Numbered from the stretch's first letter, positions 33,256 to 44,060 are shown. The stretch is DNA of 64,000 bases from Polaribacter butkevichii (GCF_038024105.1 NZ_CP150661.1:868001-932000); one strand, 5' to 3'. Notes: generated by a model from the letters alone, not told the origin. Numbers and translations: made by a program.

Positions 33256-36200
33256 ATGAAAATTTTAAAGATAGAATTACAAAATATAAATTCATTAAAA
33301 TCAGACGCTCCCACTGTTATTGATTTTGAAAGTGAACAATTTAAAGATGTTGGTTTGTATGCAATTACAGGCTCTACTGGTGCAGGAAAAACAACTATTT
33401 TAGATGCCATAACTATTGCTTTGTATCATAATGTGCCACGTTTTAATGGTACAAAAGGAACTTTATTAGACGTTGTAAGCCATGGTGCCAATGATGCATT
33501 TAGTAGAATTACGTTTCAAAATGACCTAACTGTTTACGAAACCTTTTGGGGAATACGAATTGCCGATAAAAAAGGAAAAAAATACAAAAATGCTAAAGAA
33601 GAAGTTAGTTTAAAAAACTTAACTACAGATACTATTTTAGCAACTCAAAAAAGAGACTTAATTGCAAACATCATTCAGGTTACACAATTAGATTACAATC
33701 AGTTTTTACGGTCTGTAATGTTGGCACAAGGTGAATTTGCTTCTTTTTTAACTGCCAAAGGACCTGAAAAAGGACGTTTATTAGAACAGATTACGGGCGA
33801 GCAGATTTATAAAAAAATTGGGCAAGGTATTTTAGATCGAAAATCGAAAGAAGAAAAAAAATTAGTAGAAATTCAATCTAAAATTAATGCAGATGATGTA
33901 TTAACGGAAGAGGCTAAAGCAGAATTATTACAAAAAGACAAAGATTTAGATGCAGATATTATTAAGATTGATGCCGAAATAAAAACGACTCAAGAAATTG
34001 TAGAATGGTATGTTAAATATCAGAAAATCCTTACGGAAACAGCACAACTAGAATTAGAATCTAAAGACATTAACTTATTAATTGAAAAGCATAAAGCAGA
34101 ATTAAGCTTATTAGATTTAAACGAAAAAGCGGCACCTTTTAAAGAAGTTCTTCAGAATTTAAAGAGAACAACCTTAGAAGCTTCAGAAAAATCGAAACAA
34201 TTAGAAGCTTTAGAAAATCAATTAAAAACATTAAAACCAGAAATTGAAAAATTAACGCTACTTACTGCTAAAGATACGGAAGCGTTACATACTGCCGACA
34301 AAGATTTTGCTAATTGGTTGCCTAAGTTTGATAAAATTACAAACCTAGATAGTAAAATTAAAAATGAAGTTGATAACAAACAAAAGATTGAACTAGATTT
34401 AGAAAAACAAACCAAAGAAATTGAGCTTTTAAATACAGAAGAAATTCAGTTAAATAAGGTTTTAGCTACTACAACATCTGCAATTAAAGTTGATGAAACT
34501 TATGTTTTAGAAAATAAATTTTTAAAAGAAGTAGATTTAGAAATATCAAATTGGACCAGTGAAATTGCTTCTTTAAAGAATAAAAAAGAAACCTTAAAAG
34601 ACGCTGCTGCTTTTGTAATTCTTAAAAAGGAAGAAATTGAAAAAACTAAAAATAGATTAAACGAAGGCAATAAAATTCTTGAAGCTAAAAATATTGAATT
34701 CAAAAAAACAGAAAAAGAGCTTACAGAGATTACTTTAGAATTAACTAAAAATAATTTATCTAATTTATTAGCCGAAAAAACAAAATTAGCTGCTAAAGAA
34801 ACTAATTGGAAACAGTTTAAACAATTTTCTGAGCAAATAATTAAATTAAAAAAAGAACAAACCAACTTAGTAGAAAATAAAAAAACATTTTCTATTAAAA
34901 CAGAAGAAAATAAAAAGCAAATTACTGCTATAAATAAAGAAATTGAAACACAAGAAAAAGCAGTTTCTGATGCCGATAAAATTTTAAATTTAGAAAAAAG
35001 TATTTCTAAATATGAAAGTGATCGTAAAAATTTAATTGAGGGAGAACCTTGTGGCTTATGTGGTTCTACAGTACATCCTTTTACAGAACATTTGGTTTCT
35101 ATTGGTGTTTCTAAATCTGAACTAGAATTGCAACAAAGAAAGGAAAAGCTTCAATTATTTAATCTCTCTAAAACCGAATTAGAAAAAAATGAAGTTGCCT
35201 TAAAGACTGAGATAAACACTTTAATTAAGAGAGATGCTATTATAAATGAAGAATTAAAAGTACTCCAATTAAATGCCAATCAATTAGAGCTTAATTGTGA
35301 TTTAACAAATTCTACAAAAATTGAAACGGAGTTTAAAAACATAACCGAACAAATTTTAGCTTTAGATAAACGCCTAAAAACAGCGCAAGAATTACAGGAA
35401 GTTAAAAACAAATTAGAAGAAAATCTAAAAAAACAAAGTCAATATTTAAATCAAATTCAAACGGGTGTTGCCACGCTTACTGAAAAGAATAAAAATGCAA
35501 CTACAGAAATTGAAGAAAAGAATAAACTAATTGAGCAATTAAAGGCAACTGTTATTCAACTAGAAACTAGTTTAAAAACAAAACTGACAAAGTTTAATTT
35601 GGAATTACCTTCTATAGAAAACAGCCATTCATTTATAGAAAACTTAAAAGGTTCTATTCTTAAATTCAATAAAAAAGAGAAAAATTTAGAGCAATTAAGA
35701 GCAAATATAAAACTAACCAACTCTAAGTTAGAAAACACTAAAAAACAACAAGAAACACTACTTAAAACTCAAAAAGAGCACTTCACATCAATTAAAAATT
35801 CTAACACTAAAATTGATTTACTAAAAAAAGAACGTGTAGCAATTTTACCTATAGCAATTTCTGTAGAAAACAAACGAGCACAATTACAAACCGTTAGAAA
35901 TGGTTTATCTAAAAAAGTTGAAGCATCAAAAAAACAACAGCAGGAACTTTTAGATTTAAAAAATAAGCAAGAAGCTTTAAAATTAGAAAATAGTAAAGCA
36001 CAAGAGATTTTAAAAGAAAAATTAAAAACGATAGGAACAACTTTTAATTCTCAGTTAAAAAACAGTGATTTCTCTTTAAAAGAAGATGTTGAAAAAGCAT
36101 TATTAACAGAAGAACAACAAGCAGAATATATTAAAAACAAAAAATTAATTGAAGATAAACAACTTCGTTTAAAAACATTACAAGAGGCTAATTTAAAAGA

Positions 36201-36909
36201 AAAATCAGCCTTAATTACATCTAAAAAGTTTGAAACTACCGAAGCAGAAAGTAAATTAACATTAACTGCTTTAAAAACTAAAAACAGTAACGTATTAACT
36301 GAAAAAGGTAAAATAGTAGAAGCTTTTAGAAAAGACAAAGAAATTAGAGATAGAAATCAAGAGGTCTATAAAAAGATTGAGGCACAAGCAGAAATTTGTA
36401 AAGTTTGGAAAGAACTATTTGTTATTATCGGTAACTCTAAAGATGCGTTTAATGTATATGTACAACGGTTAACTTTAAAACATTTATTAGACCTTGCCAA
36501 TGTGCATTTGTACAAATTAAACAAGCGATATTCTTTAAAAATGGAAGATAATTACAAACCCAAAGAAGAGCTTAATTTTAATTTAATAGATCATTATCAA
36601 ACAGATCAAGCAAGATTGGTAGATACTTCTAGTGGTGGAGAAAAGTTTATCATTAGTTTGGCTTTGGCTTTAGGTTTATCTGATTTAGCAAGTAAAAATG
36701 TAAAAATAGATTCTCTTTTTATTGATGAAGGTTTTGGTACTTTAGATAGCAATACGCTAGAAACCGTAATTTCTACCCTAGAAACGTTACAATCGCAAGG
36801 TAAAATAATAGGAATTATCTCTCACGTAGAAAACTTAAAAGAACGTATACCTACTCAGATTCAAATAACAAAAAAGAATAACGGAGTTAGTGTGGTTGCT
36901 ATATTGTAG
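33256..36909 (+). CDS. sbcC: Exonuclease SbcCD, ATPase subunit
   Basis: The 1217-residue SMC-like protein has Walker A GSTGAGKTT (39-47), Q-loop region near FLRSVMLAQGEF, long coiled coils either side of a zinc hook PCGLC (Cys599, Cys602), signature TSSGGEK (1124-1130) and Walker B/D-loop FIDEGFGTLD (about 1155-1164). It forms the Rad50-like clamp that opens hairpins and protein-blocked ends with SbcD. Length is typical for Bacteroidota. The coiled coil makes the Lys/Glu/Leu content very high. Confidence 0.96.
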   Translation: MKILKIELQNINSLKSDAPTVIDFESEQFKDVGLYAITGSTGAGKTTILDAITIALYHNVPRFNGTKGTLLDVVSHGANDAFSRITFQNDLTVYETFWGIRIADKKGKKYKNAKEEVSLKNLTTDTILATQKRDLIANIIQVTQLDYNQFLRSVMLAQGEFASFLTAKGPEKGRLLEQITGEQIYKKIGQGILDRKSKEEKKLVEIQSKINADDVLTEEAKAELLQKDKDLDADIIKIDAEIKTTQEIVEWYVKYQKILTETAQLELESKDINLLIEKHKAELSLLDLNEKAAPFKEVLQNLKRTTLEASEKSKQLEALENQLKTLKPEIEKLTLLTAKDTEALHTADKDFANWLPKFDKITNLDSKIKNEVDNKQKIELDLEKQTKEIELLNTEEIQLNKVLATTTSAIKVDETYVLENKFLKEVDLEISNWTSEIASLKNKKETLKDAAAFVILKKEEIEKTKNRLNEGNKILEAKNIEFKKTEKELTEITLELTKNNLSNLLAEKTKLAAKETNWKQFKQFSEQIIKLKKEQTNLVENKKTFSIKTEENKKQITAINKEIETQEKAVSDADKILNLEKSISKYESDRKNLIEGEPCGLCGSTVHPFTEHLVSIGVSKSELELQQRKEKLQLFNLSKTELEKNEVALKTEINTLIKRDAIINEELKVLQLNANQLELNCDLTNSTKIETEFKNITEQILALDKRLKTAQELQEVKNKLEENLKKQSQYLNQIQTGVATLTEKNKNATTEIEEKNKLIEQLKATVIQLETSLKTKLTKFNLELPSIENSHSFIENLKGSILKFNKKEKNLEQLRANIKLTNSKLENTKKQQETLLKTQKEHFTSIKNSNTKIDLLKKERVAILPIAISVENKRAQLQTVRNGLSKKVEASKKQQQELLDLKNKQEALKLENSKAQEILKEKLKTIGTTFNSQLKNSDFSLKEDVEKALLTEEQQAEYIKNKKLIEDKQLRLKTLQEANLKEKSALITSKKFETTEAESKLTLTALKTKNSNVLTEKGKIVEAFRKDKEIRDRNQEVYKKIEAQAEICKVWKELFVIIGNSKDAFNVYVQRLTLKHLLDLANVHLYKLNKRYSLKMEDNYKPKEELNFNLIDHYQTDQARLVDTSSGGEKFIISLALALGLSDLASKNVKIDSLFIDEGFGTLDSNTLETVISTLETLQSQGKIIGIISHVENLKERIPTQIQITKKNNGVSVVAIL

Positions 36910-36949
36910 AATATTATTTTAAATTAATTGTATCACAAATAAAAAAACT

Positions 36950-37345
36950 ATGAAAGAAAAATATATTTTCCTCATGATCATCCTTTCCTCTTTTACTTTT
37001 ATTTCTTGTGAAAAAGAAGATACTACACCTTCTTGTGTTTCTACTAATGTAGTAGATAAAACATTTCCTGCTAAAAAATTAAAAGTAAATGAAGCTAATG
37101 AAATAGAATTTGAAATTTTAAATGATTGTAATGCTAATTATACCATTTTTGATTATGAAATTTCTGGAGACATAAAAAATATAGGAATAGAAGGATTAAC
37201 AAAAAACAAACTTATTACTTCTAAAAAACTAACATTTAAAGTAATTGTTTTCCCAATAACTACTGGTTATAAAACAATCGGTTTTTCTATTAGAACTGAT
37301 AGAGGCCAAATGGCCGTTTCTGTTGGTATAGATGTAGGTTATTAA
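36950..37345 (+). CDS. Small lipoprotein of unknown function
   Basis: The 131-residue lipoprotein has a signal ending FISC (Cys 20) and a beta-rich mature part (EIEFEILNDCNANYTIFDYEIS; GYKTIGFSIRTDRGQM) that looks like a single Ig-like or DUF1573-type sandwich, with two more Cys that could bridge. No family is recognised. It follows sbcC by 40 bases and could share its transcript, but it has its own terminator downstream. Confidence 0.7.
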   Translation: MKEKYIFLMIILSSFTFISCEKEDTTPSCVSTNVVDKTFPAKKLKVNEANEIEFEILNDCNANYTIFDYEISGDIKNIGIEGLTKNKLITSKKLTFKVIVFPITTGYKTIGFSIRTDRGQMAVSVGIDVGY

Positions 37346-37367
37346 TTGAATTTTATATCAACGAAAA

Positions 37368-37399
37368 AAAGCTCAAGTTTAATACTTGAGCTTTTTGTT
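37368..37399 (+). terminator. Terminator after the small lipoprotein gene
   Basis: AAAGCTCAAGT pairs with ACTTGAGCTTT around TTAAT, followed by TTGTTT; A-run upstream. It lies between convergent genes and could serve both. Confidence 0.9.
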
Positions 37400-37441
37400 T
37401 ATTGAATGAGATTTCTACTTCAGAAAAAAGAAATCAAATTT

Positions 37442-38242
37442 TTATAACCTGTTTAATAAATCAGCTTTTTTATTTTCAAATTCTTCAACAGAAAGAATTC
37501 CTTTGTCTTTTAAACCTGCTAATTTTTCAATTTTTACAAAAATATCTTCTTCAAAAGCACTGTTGTTTGTATTATTAATTTCTTGTATTGGAGCATCAAT
37601 AACTGGTGCAACCGTATTTTCTACAACATTTTTTTGCGCTTCGTTATTCTGAATTGGTTGTGATTTCTGAATGGTATCTCCACCCGAAACAATTGGTAAG
37701 GAACCTAAATTTACATTACCATATTGACTTGTAAAGGTTACAGAATAGTTACCACCTTGTTGTTGACCTACACCACCAATATTATTGTCTAAAGTATCAA
37801 ATACAGTAACTTTTCCGTTTTCCTTAATTGCCAAACGGTGAATGTCATTAAAAATGGCATAGCTCGTTCCATTTTGACTACCAGTAGAATTAGGAAAACC
37901 TAAATCTCCCCACCAATTGCCAGAAAATCCTCCTTGTTGATTTTCTAATTTAGGTAAAGGTTTGTATTGTATAGCACCTTGGTGTATTAGATTAGATAAA
38001 TCTACACAAAGACCATCTACCAAATATTTAAGATTATTATTAAACATATCACCCACCATGGTCATACCTCCTTGCATCCACTGTCCGCCTCCACCTAACT
38101 CAGGTATATTAAACTGTGCCATAGAGCCATTGCTACTCATAAGTCTTTGTGTTAAATCTGTAACAGCATTCGCGCTTATGCCGTATTTATTGGCTACGTT
38201 CATTATGTTCTGAAAACTAGCGTCTGTGAATATTGTATTCAT
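37442..38242 (-). CDS. SHOCT-domain protein
   Basis: The 266-residue protein is read from ATG at 38242. The N-terminus is helical (FQNIMNVANKYGISANAVTDL). The middle is Gly/Gln/Asn-rich with WWGDLGFPNSTG and a beta sheet region. The last 35 residues (IEKLAGLKDKGILSVEEFENKKADLL) are a SHOCT domain, a short helical module usually at the end of small membrane-linked or oligomeric proteins. There is no signal peptide. A -7-like box TACCTTTG on the minus strand (38308-38301) is 59 bases upstream of the start. Function unknown. Confidence 0.82.
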   Translation of the reverse strand: MNTIFTDASFQNIMNVANKYGISANAVTDLTQRLMSSNGSMAQFNIPELGGGGQWMQGGMTMVGDMFNNNLKYLVDGLCVDLSNLIHQGAIQYKPLPKLENQQGGFSGNWWGDLGFPNSTGSQNGTSYAIFNDIHRLAIKENGKVTVFDTLDNNIGGVGQQQGGNYSVTFTSQYGNVNLGSLPIVSGGDTIQKSQPIQNNEAQKNVVENTVAPVIDAPIQEINNTNNSAFEEDIFVKIEKLAGLKDKGILSVEEFENKKADLLNRL

Positions 38243-38645
38243 AATTCTATGTGGTATTTTCCTTAATTGAGTTAAACTTTTTTGTAAAACAATTTTACTA
38301 CAAAGGTAGACTATAGTACAATCAATAGAACTATTTTAACTACAATAATTAGCAGATTTACAAGGCTATTTATGTAGTATTAAATAGGTTAGCTATTTCA
38401 CTTTATTACTTACTTTTTTTATAAAATATATTGAAAAAAGCCATACTTTCTCTATTTAAAGAAAAAAAGCAGATAAAACTACACACAAATTAAAAGAGGA
38501 AAATAAATTTCTACCTGTTGTTTTTAAAAATAAGGTGAATTTAAAATGAAACTTTGCAATCTTACGTTAAAAATTTCGCCTACATATTTACTTTTTCTAT
38601 AAAAAAAAGGAATACATTACAAAATTTCTATCATAATAGTCTAAG
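38243..38645. other. 403-base AT-rich noncoding region
   Basis: Contains the minus-strand -7-like box TACCTTTG (38308-38301) for the SHOCT gene. Nothing else is recognisable. No continuation of the 38646 gene can be followed through it. Confidence 0.5.
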
Positions 38646-39023
38646 TTACGATTGTAGTGGAATTTCTGGTAATTTATTTTTAAAACTCGGAGCATTGTCT
38701 CTGTAAGAAACCAGTTTCTTTTTAGATACAAGTACAATTAAATCTTCACTTAAAGTAAACAAGCAACCTGTTCTAAATTTATTTAATAGTAAACTTTCTA
38801 ATTCTGATTTTAATTCTTCTAAAGAAAATTGTTTAAACGTATTGTCTTCTTCATGACGGTATTTTAATTCAAAAACATCTTTACCATCAACCTTAAATAA
38901 ACGCACATATACATTTAACAACCCTTCACTTTTTCTAATAGGCTTGCTCAATGTTAGTTTTACAAACTCATCATTGAGAAGGCTTTGTTGTAATCTTTCA
39001 AAAAAATTATTAAAATCGTTCAT
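38646..39023 (-). CDS. Conserved protein, possibly a shortened methyltransferase N-terminal domain
   Basis: The 125-residue protein starts MNDFNNFFERLQQSLLND and has LTLSKPIRKSEGLLNVYVRL, ELKYRHEEDNTFKQF and KKLVSYRDNAPSFKNKLPEIP. This resembles, from memory, the N-terminal domain of a roughly 390-residue flavobacterial class I methyltransferase, where PSF is followed by a catalytic domain. Here a stop follows PEIPLQS. It may be a genuine short family member or a 3'-truncated gene. No SAM-binding motif is present. Confidence 0.55.
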   Translation of the reverse strand: MNDFNNFFERLQQSLLNDEFVKLTLSKPIRKSEGLLNVYVRLFKVDGKDVFELKYRHEEDNTFKQFSLEELKSELESLLLNKFRTGCLFTLSEDLIVLVSKKKLVSYRDNAPSFKNKLPEIPLQS

Positions 39024-39032
39024 ACTGCAAAT

Positions 39033-39060
39033 ATAAAAAACGCCACTATAAAGTGGCGTT
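39033..39060 (-). terminator. Terminator of typA
   Basis: AACGCCACT and AGTGGCGTT pair around ATAA (39039-39060). On the minus strand a TTTTTT run follows, so it ends the typA transcript, 72 bases after its stop and just before the next gene. Confidence 0.9.
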
Positions 39061-39132
39061 TTCTGTAGTATATATTTTGGTTTTAGACTTTTTACTTTAT
39101 TAAAAGAAAAAAGACCTCAACTTAAAATGTTA

Positions 39133-40905
39133 TTATCCTTTAAAAACAATTTTACGCATACGTAAGCTTTCTGGAGTAACTTCTAAATACTCATCAGCTT
39201 TAATATATTCCATGTTTTCTTCTAAAGAGAAATCAATTTTCGGAGCAATTTTCATAGCATCATCTGTACCAGATTTACGCATGTTTGTCAATTGCTTTCC
39301 TTTAATTAAATTTACTGCCATATCATCTGACTTAGAGTTTTCTCCAATCACCTGACCTACATAAATTTCTTGATTAATATCAATAAAGAAAACACCTCTA
39401 TCTTGTAAACGGTTTAATGCATATGCTGTTGCTTTACCTGCTGCAGAAGAAACAATTGCTCCTTTTACTTCTTCAGTAAAGTCTCCTTTATAAGGTCCAT
39501 ATTCACTAAATCGGTGGTTAATAATAGCAGTACCACCAGTAGCTGTTAAAATTTTATTTCTTAAACCTATTAAACCTCTAGAAGGAATAGAAAACTCTAA
39601 ATGTTGTAAATCTCCTTTTGGTTCCATTACTAACATATCACCTTTTCTAAGAGATACTAAGTTAATTGCTTTAGAAGCCATTTCTTCTGGTACATCAATA
39701 GACAATGTTTCCATTGGCTCATGTTTCTTACCATCAATTTCTTTAATAATTACTTGTGGTCTTCCCACTTGTAATTCATATCCTTCTCTACGCATTGTTT
39801 CAATCAATACAGATAAGTGTAAAACTCCACGTCCAAAAACGTTAAATTTATCTTCACTATCCGTAGTTTCTACTTTTAATGCAAGGTTTTTTTCTAATTC
39901 TTTAAATAAACGATCTCTTAAGTGACGAGATGTTACATATTTACCTTCTTTACCAAAGAAAGGAGAATTGTTAATTGTAAACAACATACTCATAGTAGGT
40001 TGATCAATTTCTGTTCTTGGTAATGCTTCAGGGTTTTCTAAATCTGCAATTGTATCACCAATTTCAAATCCTTCTAAACCAGTAATAGCACAAATATCTC
40101 CACAAGGTACTTTATCTACTTGTAATTTACCCATTCCTTCGAATACGTGTAATTCTTTAATTCTTACTTTTTTAGTAGAACCATCAGCTTTACATAACAT
40201 GTATTCTTTACCAACTTCTAAATCTCCTCTAAATACACGTCCAATAGCAATTCTTCCTGTAAATTTAGAAAAATCTAAAGAAGTAATTTGCATTTGTGCT
40301 GTACCTTCGTTGTATTTTGTTGCAGGAATAGATTCTAAAACAGCATCTAATAAAGGAATGATGTTATCAGTTTCATTTCTCCAATCAGTACTCATCCAGT
40401 TGTTCTTTGCAGAACCATACACTGTAGTAAAGTCTAATTGCTCTTCTGTAGCTTCTAAAGCAAACATTAAATCAAAAACCTTTTCATGAACAATATCAGG
40501 CGTACAGTTTTCTTTATCTACTTTGTTTACAACTACAATAGGAGTTAACCCTAATTCTAAGGCTTTACCTAATACAAAACGAGTTTGTGGCATTGGCCCT
40601 TCAAATGCATCCACTAATAATAAAACACCATCAGCCATTTTTAATACACGCTCTACTTCTCCACCAAAATCGGCGTGACCAGGAGTATCAATTACGTTAA
40701 TTTTTGTTTCTTTGTAGTGCACAGAAACGTTTTTAGAAAGAATTGTAATTCCTCTTTCACGTTCTAAGTCGTTATTATCTAACAATAAATCTGTACGTTC
40801 TTTACGATCGTCTAAGATTTTAGCTTGATCTATAATTTTATCTACTAACGTTGTCTTTCCGTGATCGACATGGGCTATAATAGCGATATTTCTAATTGGT
40901 TGCAT
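39133..40905 (-). CDS. typA: Ribosome-associated GTPase TypA/BipA
   Basis: The 590-residue translational GTPase has G1 AHVDHGKT (11-18), [17 protein letters not shown] and NKVD motifs, then domains II and III as in EF-G and the BipA-specific C-terminal domain (about 475-590, ending [11 protein letters not shown]). It binds the 70S ribosome and helps 50S assembly and stress adaptation, notably in the cold. It stands alone with a -7 box TACTTTTG upstream and a terminator downstream. Confidence 0.97.
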   Translation of the reverse strand: MQPIRNIAIIAHVDHGKTTLVDKIIDQAKILDDRKERTDLLLDNNDLERERGITILSKNVSVHYKETKINVIDTPGHADFGGEVERVLKMADGVLLLVDAFEGPMPQTRFVLGKALELGLTPIVVVNKVDKENCTPDIVHEKVFDLMFALEATEEQLDFTTVYGSAKNNWMSTDWRNETDNIIPLLDAVLESIPATKYNEGTAQMQITSLDFSKFTGRIAIGRVFRGDLEVGKEYMLCKADGSTKKVRIKELHVFEGMGKLQVDKVPCGDICAITGLEGFEIGDTIADLENPEALPRTEIDQPTMSMLFTINNSPFFGKEGKYVTSRHLRDRLFKELEKNLALKVETTDSEDKFNVFGRGVLHLSVLIETMRREGYELQVGRPQVIIKEIDGKKHEPMETLSIDVPEEMASKAINLVSLRKGDMLVMEPKGDLQHLEFSIPSRGLIGLRNKILTATGGTAIINHRFSEYGPYKGDFTEEVKGAIVSSAAGKATAYALNRLQDRGVFFIDINQEIYVGQVIGENSKSDDMAVNLIKGKQLTNMRKSGTDDAMKIAPKIDFSLEENMEYIKADEYLEVTPESLRMRKIVFKG

Positions 40906-40927
40906 TTATGTATTCTTAAATTTCGTG

Positions 40928-40935
40928 CAAAAGTA
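40928..40935 (-). promoter_or_regulatory. -7 promoter box of typA
   Basis: TACTTTTG on the minus strand (40935-40928) fits TAnnTTTG and is 23 bases from the typA ATG. No clear -33 TTG at the usual spacing. Confidence 0.6.
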
Positions 40936-41028
40936 GTGTTTTTAGTTTAAAGATTTCATTCAATCTAAAAAACTTTAACTATCTCAGCGTTAAAAAGGTA
41001 TATGATAATTCATTTTTATTCTAATTTA

Positions 41029-42078
41029 TTAAAAGCAACCTCCTTTTAAATTTACGATTTTTGCCTTAAAATGATGATTAGATAAAACCTCAATTGCTTT
41101 AGCACTTCTCACACCTGATTGACAATATACCACTAAATCTTTATTTAGAGGCACCTCATCTAAACGTTGTAATAATTCGCCCAAAGGAATATGTTGCCCT
41201 CCAATATGATATTTTTCTCTTTCCCAAATTTCTCGCACATCTAATAAATTATATTTTTCTTTATTTTTTTGAAGTTCTTCTAAAGAAATTTCTTCTTTGA
41301 ATAAAATTCCGCAGAAAAAATCATAATCGGTTTCTAAAGCAGTAACGTTGGTTTTACTTTCTTTTTCATATTTCAGTATCATTTGATTCATTTGTAAAGC
41401 ATCATAAACCAATAATTTATTTGCTAAAATGGCTCCTATTCCGCATATTATTTTTATAACTTCATTTGCTTGTAAACTTCCTATAATTCCGGGTAACACG
41501 CCTAAAACTCCTATTTCTGAACAATTAGGAGATTCGTTTGGTTTTGGTGGTGTTGGATACAAACATCTATACGTGCCACTTCCTTTATAATTAAACACAC
41601 TTACCTGACCTTCAAATTTAAAAATAGCGCCATACACTAAAGGTTTATTGGTGATAACAGCCGCATCGTTTGCTAAATAACGTGTAGAAAAATTATCACT
41701 CCCGTCTACAATAATATCATAATTAGTGAATACTAAAATGGCATTTTCTTTGGTCAATTTCTCTTGATACACCTTAAAATTCACAAACGGATTTAATTTT
41801 GATAATCGCTTTGCGGCAGTTTCTGCTTTTGACGCTCCAATATCATCAACTGTATATAAAATCTGACGTTGTAAATTACTTTGATCTACCACATCATCAT
41901 CAATTATACCAATAGTGCCAACACCTGCAGCAGTTAAATATTGTAAAACAGGGCAACCTAATCCGCCAGCTCCGATGACTAAAACCTTGGCTTTTTTAAG
42001 TTTCAATTGTCCTTCCACTCCTATTTCATTTAAAATTAAATGACGATTGTATTGCTTTTTTTCTTCTGATGTTAGCAT
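41029..42078 (-). CDS. thiF: ThiF-type adenylyltransferase fused to a rhodanese domain
   Basis: The 349-residue protein has an E1-like domain (about 1-235) with GAGGLGCPV (36-44) and DGSDNFSTRYL, which adenylates the C-terminal Gly of ThiS, and a C-terminal rhodanese domain (about 255-345) with VVYCQSGVRSA, Cys319 being the persulfide site. The fusion lets one protein activate ThiS and hand it sulfur. The last gene of the thi operon; 77 bases with short repeats separate it from thiH. HesA/MoeB relatives look alike, and the operon context favours ThiF. Confidence 0.92.
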   Translation of the reverse strand: MLTSEEKKQYNRHLILNEIGVEGQLKLKKAKVLVIGAGGLGCPVLQYLTAAGVGTIGIIDDDVVDQSNLQRQILYTVDDIGASKAETAAKRLSKLNPFVNFKVYQEKLTKENAILVFTNYDIIVDGSDNFSTRYLANDAAVITNKPLVYGAIFKFEGQVSVFNYKGSGTYRCLYPTPPKPNESPNCSEIGVLGVLPGIIGSLQANEVIKIICGIGAILANKLLVYDALQMNQMILKYEKESKTNVTALETDYDFFCGILFKEEISLEELQKNKEKYNLLDVREIWEREKYHIGGQHIPLGELLQRLDEVPLNKDLVVYCQSGVRSAKAIEVLSNHHFKAKIVNLKGGCF

Positions 42079-42115
42079 GATAATTATACGTTAAACGTGA
42101 ACTTCATAATTTGAA

Positions 42116-42153
42116 ATTCGTAATTCGTAATTCCTAATTGATAATTGATAATT
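42116..42153. repeat. Heptamer-type simple repeats between thiH and thiF
   Basis: Runs of AATTCGT followed by repeated TAATTGA units. Like the GGACTTA run at 52511, these are seven-base period microsatellite-like repeats in a noncoding gap. Confidence 0.75.
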
Positions 42154-42155
42154 GA

Positions 42156-43265
42156 TTACTTAAAGTGTTCCCAATCTTTCCAAACTACTTCTAAATCTTG
42201 GTTTTTTAACATTTGTACAACGTCTTCAGTACTTCTTTCATCAGAAATTTCGAATTGTTCTAAAGATTGTGGTTCTACCGTATAACCTCCAGGATTTGTC
42301 TTTGATTCTGCACTGATTGAGGTAATGCCTAAATTAACAATATGATTTCTAAACACTTCACTTTCTCTGGTAGACATCGATAATTCTATGTCTTCATCAA
42401 ACAAACGAAACGCACAAATTAACTGTACTAAGTCTGAATCTGTCATTTCCACTTTTGGTTCTAATCCGCCAGAATGCGGACGTAATCTTGGAAATGAAAT
42501 CGAATACTTGGTTTTCCAATACGTTTTTTGTAAATATTTTAAATGCAAAGCTGTAAAAAAACTATCCGCTCGCCAATCTTCTAAGCCGAATAAAGCACCC
42601 AAACCAATTTTATGAATTCCTGCTTTCCCTAAACGATCTGGCGTATCTAAACGATAATCGAAATTAGATTTTTTTCCCTTCGGATGGTGTTTTTTATACT
42701 CGTCTCTGTGATAGGTTTCTTGATACACCAAAACAGCATACAATCCGTTTTCTACCAACAGCTCATATTCATCTTGGTTTAAAGGCTGAACTTCAATAGA
42801 AATATTAGAAAATTGAGAACGAATGATTTGAATGGCATTTTTAATGTACTCAACTCCTACCGTTTTATTTGCTTCTCCTGTAACCAATAAAATATGATCA
42901 TATCCTTTCGCTTTTAAAAAAGCGACTTCCTTTAAAATTTCTGCATCTGTTAACGTGCGCCTTGGAATTTTGTTGGTCATACTAAAACCGCAATACGTAC
43001 AAATATTCTGGCATTCGTTACTCAAATACATTGGCACATACATTTGCATAGTATTACCAAAACGCTTCTTAGTTAACAACTGACTTTTATGCGCCATTTC
43101 TTCTAAAAATGGTTTTGCAGCAGGAGAAATTAAGGCTTTAAAATCTTCTAAATCTAGTTTATCTTTTAATAAAGCTTGTTTTACCTCAACAGCTGTTTTA
43201 TCAAAAATACTTTTTAGGCTAAAATCCCAATTATAGGTATCGAAAAGTTCTTTAAAATGACTCAT
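42156..43265 (-). CDS. thiH: 2-iminoacetate synthase
   Basis: The 369-residue radical SAM enzyme has CX3CX2C (Cys85, Cys89, Cys92 in CQNICTYC), the VTGEANKTVG region and the C-terminal BATS domain. It splits tyrosine to dehydroglycine and p-cresol to supply the thiazole carbon-nitrogen unit, an anaerobic-type alternative to ThiO. It starts 3 bases after thiG ends, so the two genes are coupled. Acts in the cytoplasm with the ThiG/ThiS complex. Confidence 0.96.
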   Translation of the reverse strand: MSHFKELFDTYNWDFSLKSIFDKTAVEVKQALLKDKLDLEDFKALISPAAKPFLEEMAHKSQLLTKKRFGNTMQMYVPMYLSNECQNICTYCGFSMTNKIPRRTLTDAEILKEVAFLKAKGYDHILLVTGEANKTVGVEYIKNAIQIIRSQFSNISIEVQPLNQDEYELLVENGLYAVLVYQETYHRDEYKKHHPKGKKSNFDYRLDTPDRLGKAGIHKIGLGALFGLEDWRADSFFTALHLKYLQKTYWKTKYSISFPRLRPHSGGLEPKVEMTDSDLVQLICAFRLFDEDIELSMSTRESEVFRNHIVNLGITSISAESKTNPGGYTVEPQSLEQFEISDERSTEDVVQMLKNQDLEVVWKDWEHFK

Positions 43266-43268
43266 AGT

Positions 43269-44039
43269 TTAGCTTAAAAAACTCGTTAACGGACTACTGG
43301 CAATTGCCATTTCACTTCTCGGAGCCAATTTTGCTTCAAACGCCATTCTTCCTGCTTCAACCGCCATTTTAAAGGCTTTTGCCATCGCTATTGGGTTCTG
43401 AGAAACCGCAATTGCCGTATTTACCAAAACAGCATCTGCACCTAATTCCATCGCATACGCAGCGTGAGATGGCGCACCAATACCAGCATCTACAATTACA
43501 GGCACGTTAGATTGTTCTATAATAATGTCTAAAAAATCGACTGTTTTTAATCCTTTGTTACTTCCAATTGGCGCTCCCAAAGGCATTACACATTGCACAC
43601 CAACATCTTCTAATCGTTTACATAAAACAGGATCTGCATGAATGTACGGCATCACTACAAAACCGAGTTTCACCAATTCTTCTGCTGCTTTTAGCGTTTC
43701 TATAGGATCTGGCAATAAGTATCTTGGATCTGGATGAATTTCTAATTTTACCCAATTGGTTTCTAAAGCTTCTCTAGACAATTCGGCAGCAAAAACGGCT
43801 TCTTTTGCGGTTCTTACTCCAGAGGTATTGGGTAATAAGTTGATATGTTGATGGTTTAAATGTGATAAAATATCATCTTCCTCATCCTGAACATCTACCC
43901 TTTTTAAAGCAACTGTTATCAACTCACTTTCGGAAGCCAATAATGCTTCTTTCATTAATTTTGATGAACTAAACTTTCCTGTTCCGGTAAACAAACGAGA
44001 AGTAAATTCTTTGTCTGCTATTTTTAATTTTTGACTCAT
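43269..44039 (-). CDS. thiG: Thiazole synthase
   Basis: The 256-residue TIM barrel has [48 protein letters not shown] and [18 protein letters not shown], all ThiG hallmarks, and the Schiff-base Lys is in the VALKRVD strand. It joins DXP, ThiS-thiocarboxylate sulfur and iminoacetate into the thiazole phosphate. The gene lies between thiE (150 bases upstream) and thiH (3 bases downstream). A dispersed repeat lies in the gap to thiE. Confidence 0.96.
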   Translation of the reverse strand: MSQKLKIADKEFTSRLFTGTGKFSSSKLMKEALLASESELITVALKRVDVQDEEDDILSHLNHQHINLLPNTSGVRTAKEAVFAAELSREALETNWVKLEIHPDPRYLLPDPIETLKAAEELVKLGFVVMPYIHADPVLCKRLEDVGVQCVMPLGAPIGSNKGLKTVDFLDIIIEQSNVPVIVDAGIGAPSHAAYAMELGADAVLVNTAIAVSQNPIAMAKAFKMAVEAGRMAFEAKLAPRSEMAIASSPLTSFLS

Positions 44040-44060
44040 TTTTTTATTGTTTTTAATTGA

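Noticed and set aside
34500..34865. Minus-strand open frame of 121 codons inside sbcC
   Set aside because: Antisense of a Lys/Leu-rich coiled coil gives long Phe/Ser/Leu frames by chance; there is no start signal or pattern.
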